Shown here in pieces: positions 42,417 through 51,089 of a DNA stretch of 64,000 bases. Each line of letters opens with the position of its first letter. Within the stretch, counting starts at the first letter, position 1. Location: the NCBI GenBank assembly GCA_035943935.1, contig DASZBR010000021.1:1-64000 (forward strand), in the 5' to 3' direction. Source of the stretch: DASZBR01 sp035943935. Its GTDB lineage: Bacteria; Pseudomonadota; Gammaproteobacteria; DASZBR01. The position numbers and the translations under genes were made by a program. Under the pieces are notes generated by a model. That model did no database searches. It worked only from the letters and a program-made list of their open reading frames with translations, and was not told where the DNA came from.

Positions 42417-43607
42417 ATGCAAATCAAGCTTGAGCCGCATAAAGAAAAAATAGAAGCATGGTTCAAAACTGAATTTGAAAAGACATTGCCTCCGCCATAT
42501 TGTTCTGTAGACTTACGTAATTCCGGATACAAAGTTGCACCGGTTGATACCAATTTATTTCCTGCTGGATTTAATAATTTACATATTTGTGCGATGCCAG
42601 TCGCAACGGTTGCCGCAAAAAGTTTAGCCAATTATTACGTCCCGAATTGTCAGCGGATATTATTAATTCCTGAAAATCATACGCGTAATATGAATTATTT
42701 TGAAAGCTTGGCTACCCTTCAAACCATTTTTAGTCAGGCCGGTTTTGGTGCGAGAGTGGGATCGTTATTGCCCGATTTAGCGAAGCCGACTGAAATTAAT
42801 CTACCCTCAGGTAGAAATTTAATATTAGAGCCTGCTATTAAAGATAATAATAACAGGCTGGGTGTTGAGGGTTTTGATCCGTGTTTAATATTGCTTAATC
42901 ATGATTTATCTGATGGCATACCTGATTTATTAAAAGATATTAAGCAAAAAATAGCACCGCCATTGCAGTTAGGTTGGTGGTCACGTTGGAAATCAGACCA
43001 TTTTAAATATTATCAAGAAATTACTGAGGAGCTGGCAAAATTAATTGATATTGATTCATGGCATATCAATCCATTATTTGATTACTGTGACAATATTGAT
43101 TTTGTGGAAAAGCAGGGTGAAGAAGAGTTAATCCATAAAACCCAAAAATTATTAGATCAGATTACCCAAAAATATAAACAACACAATATTTCTGATAAGC
43201 CTTATGTCGTTATTAAAGCCGATGCGGGTACGTATGGCATGGGTGTCTTGCCTGTTTATAATGTCGAAGAAATTAAAAATTTAAATCGTAAAGACCGCTC
43301 AAAAATGGCCGCCTCAAAAGGCAAACAAAAAATCAGCCGTGTAATAATCCAAGAAGGTATTTATACCATTGAAAAAAGAGGCGAAGAAAATTCTACGGCT
43401 GAACCTGTTATATATATGATCGGCGATAAAGTGGTGGGTGGTTTTTATCGCGTGCATAAAGATAAGCAACCGCATGAAAATTTAAATTCGCCAGGCATGC
43501 ATTTTGAATCTTTTTGTAATTCAAATTATGAATACAGTGTGACTGCACGTTTAGCCTTGCTTGCCTCGGCTCGCGAAATCCAGGGGGTTAAGTGTCAAGC
43601 AAAATAG
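42417..43607 (+). CDS. gshA: Glutamate-cysteine ligase, proteobacterial GshA (TIGR02049-type)
   Basis: First step of glutathione synthesis. 396 residues from ATG 42417; the ATG at 42402 lies inside the previous gene, and GAGG at 42404-42408 fits 42417. Motifs SVDLRNSGYKVAPVDTNLFPAG and VVIKADAGTYGMGV mark the non-E. coli type of this enzyme, which is common in Legionella, Acidithiobacillus and other proteobacteria. Overlaps gshB by 16 bases, forming a two-gene glutathione operon. Confidence 0.92.
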   Translation: MQIKLEPHKEKIEAWFKTEFEKTLPPPYCSVDLRNSGYKVAPVDTNLFPAGFNNLHICAMPVATVAAKSLANYYVPNCQRILLIPENHTRNMNYFESLATLQTIFSQAGFGARVGSLLPDLAKPTEINLPSGRNLILEPAIKDNNNRLGVEGFDPCLILLNHDLSDGIPDLLKDIKQKIAPPLQLGWWSRWKSDHFKYYQEITEELAKLIDIDSWHINPLFDYCDNIDFVEKQGEEELIHKTQKLLDQITQKYKQHNISDKPYVVIKADAGTYGMGVLPVYNVEEIKNLNRKDRSKMAASKGKQKISRVIIQEGIYTIEKRGEENSTAEPVIYMIGDKVVGGFYRVHKDKQPHENLNSPGMHFESFCNSNYEYSVTARLALLASAREIQGVKCQAK

Positions 43608-44476
43608 AAAAGATTGCGGTCATTATGGATGCACCCGAGTTTATTCATCCTGAAAAAGACAGTAGTGTAGTTTTAATTCAGGAAGCACAAAAACGCGGCT
43701 ATGAAGTCAGTCAATTCGAGCAAAAAGATTTAGTATTACGAGATGGGCAAGTATTTTTCAATACTACTCCAGTTTCAGAATTTAAATTAATTTTAATGCG
43801 CAAAGATCCGCCTGTTGATCTGGAATATATCTATACGACTATTATGTTAGATCTTGCCGTAAAGCAGGGCGTTAACGTCATCAATAATCCTCAGGCTTTG
43901 CGTGATTGTAACGAGAAATTATTTATCAGCTGGTTTCCCCAATGTTGTGCGCCAACCCTAACGACTTATAATTCCGCATTAATCAAAGAATTTTTGGGTT
44001 TTCATAAAGATATTATTCTAAAACCCTTAAACGGCATGGGTGGACAAGGAATCGTTCGCGTAAAACAAGATGAAGATAATGTCCTCGATGTTATTAATGC
44101 CGCTACAAATAACGGCACTACGCGTGCAATGGCGCAATTATATTTGCCAGAAATTAAACAGGGCGATAAACGAATTATTATGATGCACGGAAAACCATTG
44201 CCTTATGCGTTATCTCGTTTTGCAAAACCGGGCGACGTGCGTGCCAATATTGCGGCCGGCGGAAGTTATCAAATAGCCGAACTGACCAAGCGTGATAAAT
44301 GGATTTGTGATCACATAGGTCCAGTATTAAAACAAAAGGGCTTATTATTTGTAGGGCTTGATGTTATAGGTGAGTATCTCACAGAAATTAATGTTACCAG
44401 CCCGACGTGTTTGCGCGAGATTGATACTTTGTCGGGTATTAATACCGCGGGATATTTATTCGATGGGCTTGTTTAG
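43592..44476 (+). CDS. gshB: Glutathione synthetase
   Basis: Adds glycine to gamma-glutamylcysteine. The 294-residue ATP-grasp protein starts at GTG 43592 with GGGGG upstream. It shows IAVIMDAPEFIHPEKDSS, LMRKDPPVDLEYIYTT, KPLNGMGGQGIVRV (ATP site) and GLDVIGEYLTEINVTSPTC at the C-terminal end. A little shorter than E. coli GshB (316). Overlap with gshA makes coupling likely. Convergent with the F-box-like gene downstream (24-base gap). Confidence 0.96.
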   Translation: MSSKIEKIAVIMDAPEFIHPEKDSSVVLIQEAQKRGYEVSQFEQKDLVLRDGQVFFNTTPVSEFKLILMRKDPPVDLEYIYTTIMLDLAVKQGVNVINNPQALRDCNEKLFISWFPQCCAPTLTTYNSALIKEFLGFHKDIILKPLNGMGGQGIVRVKQDEDNVLDVINAATNNGTTRAMAQLYLPEIKQGDKRIIMMHGKPLPYALSRFAKPGDVRANIAAGGSYQIAELTKRDKWICDHIGPVLKQKGLLFVGLDVIGEYLTEINVTSPTCLREIDTLSGINTAGYLFDGLV

Positions 44477-44500
44477 ACGGGCGATATTTATAGATCCTGT

Positions 44501-45391
44501 TTACTTTAGGTTCGTGAATGGATTTTTACCCAAAAGAGAAGTGGTTTCAGTGGGATCATCATTCATACTTAAAGCCGGTGGTGCTGTTGTATGTGGCTCA
44601 TTTGTTTCGATCATTTTGATCCGTCGCGGTTGTGCAAATATCCCATGCGTCTCAATGCGATTTTGTAGTTCTGTAATTTTTTGTCTTAAATCAATCACAG
44701 TTTCGTGAGATTCGAGTGCTCGATTTTTGTGACGTTCAATGAGTTTCTCAACCCCACATCCCAGTAGCACAACGAGTGCTGATATACCGATGGGAATAAC
44801 CCAAATTCCCGCATGTCCTGCTTGTGTTGCTGCAGAGCAAGGATAATTCCAAGGAAGAAAACAACTTGGGTAAAGTGTTGTTAAAAGTTGAGGGGGATTT
44901 GCAGTGTAGGCTGTTGCGCATGGGCAACAAGAGGTCTCTACTGGCGCGTGACACGCTGCAACACTGCTTCCAGTCGTTTCAAAAAGTGCGCTCAAAGATA
45001 AGGGTGCCCACACTGTTGCTGTTATGCATTTTTTCTGCAAAAAATTTTCACATCTGTTTTTGTGGCCGTGAGTAAATAAATATTGACTGAGTTCTGTACG
45101 GAATGTATTTAAACGAGGATTTATGTAGACAGTATTTATTAAGCAATCTTTAACTTCATTGCCTGCGGCATCGAGACCTTGTGTGGAATATCCGTATTTA
45201 TTTGCAATGATTCGCCAAGCGAGAGGATCGGATGTTGCCTTACGAAAGGTGCGATTAACTCGTGCAAGTTCCGACAATTTTTTTGGTGTGAAGTTCCCGT
45301 AGAAGACTACAAATTTGATGACCTCATCTAAGGTAGCATCACCCAATCCTATAGGTTTATTTGAGCTTATATAGGGTTTATCTTCTACCAT
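44501..45391 (-). CDS. F-box-like, cysteine-rich membrane protein with coiled coil
   Basis: A 296-residue protein. Residues about 18-62 resemble an F-box (LSELARVNRTFRKATSDPLAWR). Next comes a Cys-rich middle (C147-C185 includes SCCPC). A membrane segment at about 195-213 and a helix with coiled-coil spacing (214-250) follow. Near the end is ETTSLL (282-287), an acidic dileucine-type motif. F-boxes recruit host SCF ubiquitin ligases in eukaryotes and in several Legionella effectors, so a host-directed role is likely but inferred. No PmrA-like box is seen upstream. It ends 24 bases from gshB, convergent. Confidence 0.7.
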   Translation of the reverse strand: MVEDKPYISSNKPIGLGDATLDEVIKFVVFYGNFTPKKLSELARVNRTFRKATSDPLAWRIIANKYGYSTQGLDAAGNEVKDCLINTVYINPRLNTFRTELSQYLFTHGHKNRCENFLQKKCITATVWAPLSLSALFETTGSSVAACHAPVETSCCPCATAYTANPPQLLTTLYPSCFLPWNYPCSAATQAGHAGIWVIPIGISALVVLLGCGVEKLIERHKNRALESHETVIDLRQKITELQNRIETHGIFAQPRRIKMIETNEPHTTAPPALSMNDDPTETTSLLGKNPFTNLK

Positions 45392-45472
45392 TGCTACTCT
45401 CCGGCGTAATTAGTGGGCCCATGATACCATAAGAGATAGGGAGTTTTTCGAGGAAAAGAGGACCATTACCTT

Positions 45473-46273
45473 CTAGGAAAACGGCTTACTTAAATTCCGC
45501 ATAACCTGGTGAGATAAAAACTGAAGGTCGGACTTTATTTTGACCAGCGATTGCTGAAGTTTAGATTCAGGATCTTTATAGAGTTTTATATAATCATTAA
45601 TAATAGTGCGGTATCGAAGTTTCATGTGTTCGCAATATCCACCACCCGCATAGTGAATAAAATTTCCACTAAGATAATTTTCGTGTCCAAATATGGACAT
45701 GCGATTAAAGTCTTGTGAAATACTCTGTGTTTTTAAACCATGGCGCAATAGTAAATAATTAAAATAAGTTTGGTCGTACATACTTACTTTGCCAGGTAAA
45801 TTTAAAAAGTCGTCCATATTTATGTGCTGAAAAAAATTAGATTCTTGAGAAATTAGCATAACACCTGAATTATAATAAGTGTTTTTGGGCCAAGCTTTTT
45901 CAAGTGGTAGTAGAGATAAGAGTTGAGAAATGGTTTTTTGTCTATCCGCAAGAGGGCCTTCGTTGAGCATATAAACCGCGTCTGTTTCGGGATACGTAGA
46001 AAATATATCGGGGGCATGCGGTGTAATTAAAATATCGGCATCGAGATATAATACGCGATCATATTTTTCTAATAAGTCTTTCATTCGGATTTTTTCAAAC
46101 CACGCGCAATGACGCTGAGAAAATCCGCGAGATTTTGTGAGTTCGCCATAATTAAGCGATGTGGTGCAAATTAAATCTGCGTTAACTTTATGTGCATATG
46201 TTTCAAAAGACTTTCGAACAACAGCATAAGACGGATCTTGGCCAATCATAATGGTGAAGATGGCCTTACGCAT
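45473..46273 (-). CDS. Glycosyltransferase (GT8-like, DxD motif)
   Basis: A 266-residue cytoplasmic or membrane-peripheral enzyme. The N-terminal MRKAIFTIMIGQDPSY, the DxD-type motif YLDADILI near 98-105, and NSGVMLIS are typical of retaining GT8-type transferases that use UDP-sugars. The acceptor is unknown. It overlaps the ArnA dehydrogenase-like gene by one base, so it probably acts in the same envelope sugar pathway. Last gene of the operon that starts behind tRNA-Lys. Confidence 0.8.
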   Translation of the reverse strand: MRKAIFTIMIGQDPSYAVVRKSFETYAHKVNADLICTTSLNYGELTKSRGFSQRHCAWFEKIRMKDLLEKYDRVLYLDADILITPHAPDIFSTYPETDAVYMLNEGPLADRQKTISQLLSLLPLEKAWPKNTYYNSGVMLISQESNFFQHINMDDFLNLPGKVSMYDQTYFNYLLLRHGLKTQSISQDFNRMSIFGHENYLSGNFIHYAGGGYCEHMKLRYRTIINDYIKLYKDPESKLQQSLVKIKSDLQFLSHQVMRNLSKPFS

Positions 46274-47274
46274 TAACCTTTCTCGTGGTTATTTAAATGG
46301 TAATCGATTGTTTTTTGTAAAGAGTGTTCGAGAGTTATTTCCGGTTTCCAGTCTAAATCTTTCATGGCGCGTTTAATGGATGGCACGCGATGCTGAACAT
46401 CTTGATAGCCTTCACCAAAATAGTCTTTGCCAGGTGCGTTAATTAATTTGGTTTTAGTATTTTTTAATAATTTAATTAATAATTCCGCTAGTCCCTTAAT
46501 AGAAATATCGTTGGCAGGGTTGCCAATATTAAATATTTTCTGTGCGGCACAATTGTTTTTATTTTCAATAATTTTGAGAAGGGCAGCGATGCCATCGTCT
46601 ATGTCTATAAAGCTTCGTTTCTGTTCGCCGCCGTTGACGAGCGTAATATCTTCGCCGCGTAAAATATTTCCGGCAAATTGAGTTACTACTCTCGAGCCGC
46701 CTTTATTCGGATTTAAAATATTGTCTAATTTGGGGCCGGTCCAATTAAAGGGTCTAAATAAAGTGTAAGCTAATTGGCCGCGTGAACCATAAGCATAAAT
46801 AATTCTATCCATCATTTGTTTCGAACACGAATATATCCAGCGTTCTTTATGAATGGGACCCGTAACCAGATTGCTCGTTTCTTCATCAAATTCAGCATCT
46901 GGACACATGCCGTAAACTTCTGATGTAGAAGGGAAGATTATTCTCTTTTTATGTTTTACACAAAGTCTGACTATTTTAAGATTAGCCTCAAAATCTAATT
47001 CAAATATTCTGAGAGGATCCGTGACATAAGTAGATGGCGTAGCAATTGCAACCAGAGGCAATACGACATCGGTATTTTTGATCTGATCTTCAACCCATTG
47101 AGTCTCTTCTAACATACTGGCTTGTTTGAAATTAAATCGGGGATTAGATAAATACTGCTGGATATTATTGGTATTCAAATCTAAACCCGTAATATGCCAA
47201 TCAGTTTTGGCTAATATATGTTCGACCAAACTATTACCGATAAAACCATTCGCGCCCAAAATTAAAACGTTCAT
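46273..47274 (-). CDS. ArnA dehydrogenase-domain protein (UDP-glucuronate decarboxylase)
   Basis: A 333-residue extended SDR matching the C-terminal half of ArnA almost throughout. It shows the Rossmann motif GANGFIG (8-14), VLPLVAIATPSTYV, FPSTSEVYGMC with catalytic Ser/Glu, RWIYSCSKQMMDR with Tyr and Lys, RPFNWTGP, and HRVPSIKRAMKDLDW. ArnA decarboxylates UDP-glucuronate to UDP-4-keto-arabinose. Here the formyltransferase half is missing, so it is a stand-alone dehydrogenase. Substrate would come from ugd (4041-5396). No ArnB or ArnC gene is present in the window. Confidence 0.88.
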   Translation of the reverse strand: MNVLILGANGFIGNSLVEHILAKTDWHITGLDLNTNNIQQYLSNPRFNFKQASMLEETQWVEDQIKNTDVVLPLVAIATPSTYVTDPLRIFELDFEANLKIVRLCVKHKKRIIFPSTSEVYGMCPDAEFDEETSNLVTGPIHKERWIYSCSKQMMDRIIYAYGSRGQLAYTLFRPFNWTGPKLDNILNPNKGGSRVVTQFAGNILRGEDITLVNGGEQKRSFIDIDDGIAALLKIIENKNNCAAQKIFNIGNPANDISIKGLAELLIKLLKNTKTKLINAPGKDYFGEGYQDVQHRVPSIKRAMKDLDWKPEITLEHSLQKTIDYHLNNHEKG

Positions 47275-47293
47275 TTTATATGCTCCTAAAATA

Positions 47294-47665
47294 TTAGTGT
47301 TGAGCGATGAGGTAAACGCCCAGAATGATGACCAGAATGCCGACGATTTGAACCAGGTTAATTTGTTCGCTGAAAATAATATAGGCGCCTAAGACATTAA
47401 AAATATACGCTAAACTGGTCATGGGATATGCGATGCCAACCGGTACTCGCGAAAGGACTAATAACCACAGTGTCATGCTGCCAACATAAACGACTAAACC
47501 TAATAAAATAAAGGGCGAAGAGGCGATTTTAAAAAAAATGGGCACGATATTATGTGCAGCAAAACCAAATTCACCAATACGTACCATGCCCGCTTTTAAT
47601 AATAATTGCGCGGCAGTATTTAAACAGGCTGTTAATAAGATCAACGATAACACGGCTGCTGTCAT
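47294..47665 (-). CDS. SMR/EamA-type small transporter (ArnE/ArnF-like)
   Basis: A 123-residue protein with four hydrophobic segments (about 3-20, 40-62, 70-90 and 98-118) and the SMR/EamA pattern PVGIAYPMTSLAYIFNVLGAYIIFSEQ. In the arn system ArnE and ArnF are small proteins of this type that move the lipid-linked sugar across the inner membrane. Position between the ArnT-like and ArnA-like genes supports that role, but other SMR-type functions cannot be excluded. It overlaps the ArnT-like stop by four bases. Confidence 0.78.
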   Translation of the reverse strand: MTAAVLSLILLTACLNTAAQLLLKAGMVRIGEFGFAAHNIVPIFFKIASSPFILLGLVVYVGSMTLWLLVLSRVPVGIAYPMTSLAYIFNVLGAYIIFSEQINLVQIVGILVIILGVYLIAQH

Positions 47666-49266
47666 GACTTCTCCGGATGGTTAGTGACTAACATGTCGTT
47701 TTTTTCTTCGGCTATTATATAGTAATGATGCGGCTGACGTTTAAGTTGATTGTAGAAATCATTCGGCACAAAGAGATACACATCTTGTTTACTCGTCCAG
47801 CGTTTCCATAATGTCGCATCATCAATTAAATTATTACTGGGCGCGGTGTATTTTTCGCCAAACTCTAATTCGCCTTTCCAGTTGACTATAGAGACTGTGT
47901 TATTTAAGTAAAATGGCAAGTCTTGATAATAATAATGGTAGGTTGCAACGGTATCGCCTGGTTTTAATAGGGGTTTGAGTTTCAGGGCCATCGGTTGAAG
48001 CGAATCCATAAAAATGGTCGGCGCGAGGGCGTTCAGGCTAAAACAAAATAGCATGAACAAAGTAAACTGCGTGATGAAGGCGTGTAGAAACCCTTTCTTC
48101 CAAAATACCCAAGGCACAGCAATGGTGCTGATGATCAATATGCCAATCGAGATATGGGCAAAATAGAGCGTTTGAGCAAAATCCACGGATTGCGCGGGTC
48201 GTAATACAAAGAATGTCGCAATGGCGGCACCCAGTGATACTACTGACGGTAGTATAAATCCACATCGTAAAGAGAGTTTACTTTTGGATTCGCTGGCAAA
48301 ATATTTGCCTATTAAAATCGCAATAAACGGCATGCAGGGAAGTACGTAGGGCACTAATTTTGAATCAGATACAGAATAGAAAATAAATATAAACAGCGCT
48401 GAAATTAGCAAGAATAAATCAACCGGATTTTTTCTGTCGGTAGTTTGATAAGCGCCCACTAAAAATCCTGTCCAGGGAAACACTCCCGCTAATATTACGG
48501 GTATAAAATACCAGAGGGGTTCGTAGCGATGCGCGACCAGTGTGAAATATCGACTAAATTGTTGGGTAATAAAATAGTAGTGAAAAAACTCAGGATTTCG
48601 CAGTTGAACTAAAATATGCCAAGGCAGAGTGATAGCAAGAAATAAAATCGTTCCCGTAAATAATTTACAGTCTTTTAATTTCCCCCAATTTTTTGTGAAC
48701 AGCATCCACAAAAATATAATAGCCCCGGGAAATATAATCCCAATTAATCCCTTCGTTAAAACCGCCAGTGCGGCAAAGATATACAGCAAATAATAATATT
48801 CTAAAATAAAGCTGAATAAGGCAAAACACAGCAAGATACTGACTGTCATATCCAGTGTCACGACATGTGCCAATATAAAGTAGTACAGCGAACTTGCGAG
48901 AGTTAGCGCGGCAAACCAGCCCGTCTTTCGGTTATACAGCTTACGCCCAACGAAGTAAGTCCCTAAGCATCCTAAGAGCCCCATCAGCGCATCCATGAAT
49001 CGGGCGGACCAAATGCTCAATCCAAAGGTTTTAAAGCTGGCGACTTGCATCCAATAAAAGAAGGGTGGTTTCTCGAAATATTTAATGCCATTGATTCGGG
49101 GGGTAACGTATTCGTGAGCAACCATCATTTCACGTGGAATTTCAGAGTAACGGCCTTCATCTGGGACATTAAGAGGGCGACTGCCCAGCATGAATGAAAA
49201 ACAGCTGCCGATGACAAGACAGAGAAGCAGGATGTCTAACAACCAAGACTTTTGTGTTTGAGGCAC
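47662..49266 (-). CDS. ArnT-like glycosyltransferase (lipid A or envelope sugar transfer)
   Basis: A 534-residue membrane protein of the PMT/ArnT superfamily. The first periplasmic loop carries LNVPDEGRYSEIPREMM and KYFEKPPFFYWMQ, which correspond to ArnT's acidic catalytic and substrate-binding region. About 12 hydrophobic segments and a small C-terminal domain follow. ArnT moves aminoarabinose from undecaprenyl phosphate to lipid A. The donor here may be a different pentose, since ArnB and ArnC are absent. Starts at GTG 49266 with a weak ribosome site, only 18 bases after the tRNA-Lys gene. Confidence 0.83.
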   Translation of the reverse strand: MPQTQKSWLLDILLLCLVIGSCFSFMLGSRPLNVPDEGRYSEIPREMMVAHEYVTPRINGIKYFEKPPFFYWMQVASFKTFGLSIWSARFMDALMGLLGCLGTYFVGRKLYNRKTGWFAALTLASSLYYFILAHVVTLDMTVSILLCFALFSFILEYYYLLYIFAALAVLTKGLIGIIFPGAIIFLWMLFTKNWGKLKDCKLFTGTILFLAITLPWHILVQLRNPEFFHYYFITQQFSRYFTLVAHRYEPLWYFIPVILAGVFPWTGFLVGAYQTTDRKNPVDLFLLISALFIFIFYSVSDSKLVPYVLPCMPFIAILIGKYFASESKSKLSLRCGFILPSVVSLGAAIATFFVLRPAQSVDFAQTLYFAHISIGILIISTIAVPWVFWKKGFLHAFITQFTLFMLFCFSLNALAPTIFMDSLQPMALKLKPLLKPGDTVATYHYYYQDLPFYLNNTVSIVNWKGELEFGEKYTAPSNNLIDDATLWKRWTSKQDVYLFVPNDFYNQLKRQPHHYYIIAEEKNDMLVTNHPEKS

Positions 49267-49284
49267 GCCCGCGAATTCCTAAAA

Positions 49285-49360
49285 TGGTGGGTCGTGTGCG
49301 AATCGAACGCACGACCAGCGGATTAAAAGTCCGATGCTCTACCGACTGAGCTAACGACCC
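49285..49360 (-). tRNA. tRNA-Lys (anticodon TTT)
   Basis: A full 76-base cloverleaf from 49360 down to 49285, with encoded CCA. The anticodon loop CTTTTAA carries TTT. The acceptor, D and T arms are normal. The outermost pair of the anticodon stem is a T-C mismatch. It lies 18 bases before the start of the ArnT-like gene on the same strand. Confidence 0.97.
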
Positions 49361-49376
49361 CACGAAAAGAGGGAAA

Positions 49377-49404
49377 ATCATACCCATTCTGGCTGAAATG
49401 GCAA
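49377..49404 (-). promoter_or_regulatory. Promoter of tRNA-Lys (and probably the ArnT-like operon)
   Basis: TTGCCA (49404-49399) and TATGAT (49382-49377) are 16 bases apart on the minus strand, about 16 bases before the tRNA. No terminator lies between the tRNA and the ArnT-like gene. Confidence 0.75.
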
Positions 49405-49459
49405 GTTTTTATTTATTATTGCATAATGCGCCCAATGTTAACCTTTCGAGGGATTAGAT

Positions 49460-50089
49460 ATGTTGATGGGTTTCCTACCGCGTCAGGAAGAATTTTTTAC
49501 CTTATTTACAGAAGCGGCGGTTTCACTCACCAAAGCGGCTCAGGCGCTTCATGACGAGGTGAAGCAACTCTCTGACAAGCCGAATGTCTCTGCCGGTCGT
49601 GTGTTGGAACACAAGCGTGCAGCGGAAGCCTACGCGCAGAAATTATTTACCCTCATGCACAAAAGTTTTATCACGCCGTTTGATCGATATGATATCCATC
49701 GTTTAAATGACAAGCTGTACGATATCGTCAATATGATCAATCTTACCGCCCAGCGATTCGTGAAATACGAAATTCACTCCATACCCCCAATGATGGTAAC
49801 GCTCACCGAAGTGTGTCTTAAATCGGCCCAACTGGTTCAAGAAGTCGTTTCGCACTTACACGACTTAAAAAATAATAACTATATAACCAAAGCCTGCGAT
49901 AAAATTAAAGCCTATGAAAGCCAAGCCGATCAACTACTCATCGATGGTATGGCGTCTTTATTCCGTGATGAAAAAGATGTCAAAAATATTATCAGACTCA
50001 AAGAAGTCTATGATCTCTTAGAATCCATGACCGACCGATGTCAAGAAGTGGCGTTTATTGTTGAGGGTATTGTGTTGGAGTATGCCTAA
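49460..50089 (+). CDS. DUF47 family (PhoU-like) Pit accessory protein
   Basis: A 209-residue all-helical protein, with FLPRQEEFFTLFTEAA at the start and the LKEVYDLLESMTDRCQEVAF motif at the end, typical of the DUF47/PhoU-like proteins encoded with Pit phosphate transporters. They bind metal and are thought to modulate transport or signal phosphate status. The gene directly precedes pit (one base between stop and start). Confidence 0.9.
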   Translation: MLMGFLPRQEEFFTLFTEAAVSLTKAAQALHDEVKQLSDKPNVSAGRVLEHKRAAEAYAQKLFTLMHKSFITPFDRYDIHRLNDKLYDIVNMINLTAQRFVKYEIHSIPPMMVTLTEVCLKSAQLVQEVVSHLHDLKNNNYITKACDKIKAYESQADQLLIDGMASLFRDEKDVKNIIRLKEVYDLLESMTDRCQEVAFIVEGIVLEYA

Positions 50090-50090
50090 T

Positions 50091-51089
50091 ATGGCAGGGC
50101 ATTTTATATTAATTTACTTTACACTCGGCTTAGCTTTCGTATTTAATTTTTTAAACGGTTTTCATGATGCATCCAATGCGATTGCGACGATTGTTTCTAC
50201 TCAAGTTTTAAAACCTCATCATGCTGTTTTATGGTCTGCCATATTTAATTTCTTAGCTTTTTTTGTATTTGGTCTGCACGTTGCGAATATGGTGGGGACG
50301 GGAATCGTTGCGCCGCATATTATAGATACCGTATTTATATTTTCGACTTTAGTCGGTGCTATTCTTTGGAATATTATTACGTGGTATTTTGGTATTCCCT
50401 CCAGTTCTTCGCATGCCTTAATCGGCGGATTGATTGGCGCCGCGTTAATGAAATCCGGTACGCATTTTTTAGAATGGGGCGGAATTTTAAAAGTCGTTGC
50501 ATCCATCTTTATTTCACCGATATTAGGCATGATATTGGCGATGTTATTAATGTTTTTAGTGGCCCGCATATTCTTTTATTATTCGCCGTTTAAATTAAAC
50601 AAATGGTTTCGCGGATTGCAATTAGTTTCATCGGCTTTATTAAGTTTAGGGCATGGCGGTAACGATGGTCAAAAATCGATGGGAATTATTGCGGTATTAT
50701 TATTTTCATCCGGATTACTGAAGGGCGCTTTTTATATCCCCAATTGGGTTGTGATTACCTGTTACTTAACCATGGCGTTAGGCACTTTATTTGGTGGTTA
50801 TAGAATTGTCCGAACCATGGGCATGAAAATTACGAAATTAAAACCCGTCGGCGGATGTTGTGCAGAAACCGGTACGGCCCTTACTTTATTTCTCGCGACT
50901 ATATTAGGTATTCCCGTTTCAACGACGCATATTGTCGCCGGAAGTATTGTGGGCGTGGGATCTCTCGAAAGATTTTCAGCAGTACGCTGGGGAGTAGCGA
51001 GTCAAATGGTGTGGGCGTGGGTGTTGACGCTGCCCGCATCAGCGATTGTTGCCGCGTTGGTAGAGTATGTGAGCCTTAAGGTTTTTTGA
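50091..51089 (+). CDS. pit: Low-affinity inorganic phosphate transporter (PiT family)
   Basis: A 332-residue inner-membrane protein from ATG 50091, which has GGAG ten bases upstream; the open frame extends to 50058 but is not needed. Duplicated PiT signatures: NGFHDASNAIATIVSTQVLKP near the N-terminus and GGNDGQKSMGI in the second half, with SSSHALIGGLIGA and STTHIVAGSIVG. Symports phosphate with H+ or metal-phosphate. It is shorter than E. coli PitA (499), as usual for this subgroup. Its 3' end overlaps the convergent F-box gene by 14 bases. Confidence 0.93.
   Translation: MAGHFILIYFTLGLAFVFNFLNGFHDASNAIATIVSTQVLKPHHAVLWSAIFNFLAFFVFGLHVANMVGTGIVAPHIIDTVFIFSTLVGAILWNIITWYFGIPSSSSHALIGGLIGAALMKSGTHFLEWGGILKVVASIFISPILGMILAMLLMFLVARIFFYYSPFKLNKWFRGLQLVSSALLSLGHGGNDGQKSMGIIAVLLFSSGLLKGAFYIPNWVVITCYLTMALGTLFGGYRIVRTMGMKITKLKPVGGCCAETGTALTLFLATILGIPVSTTHIVAGSIVGVGSLERFSAVRWGVASQMVWAWVLTLPASAIVAALVEYVSLKVF

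Noticed and set aside
49169..49387. Minus-strand frame across tRNA-Lys
   Set aside because: It consists of tRNA sequence read as protein plus the start of the ArnT-like gene in another frame.
51073..51083. CCTTAAGG at the end of pit as a PmrA-like site
   Set aside because: Only one half-site, no second one 11 bases away, and it lies inside a coding end.
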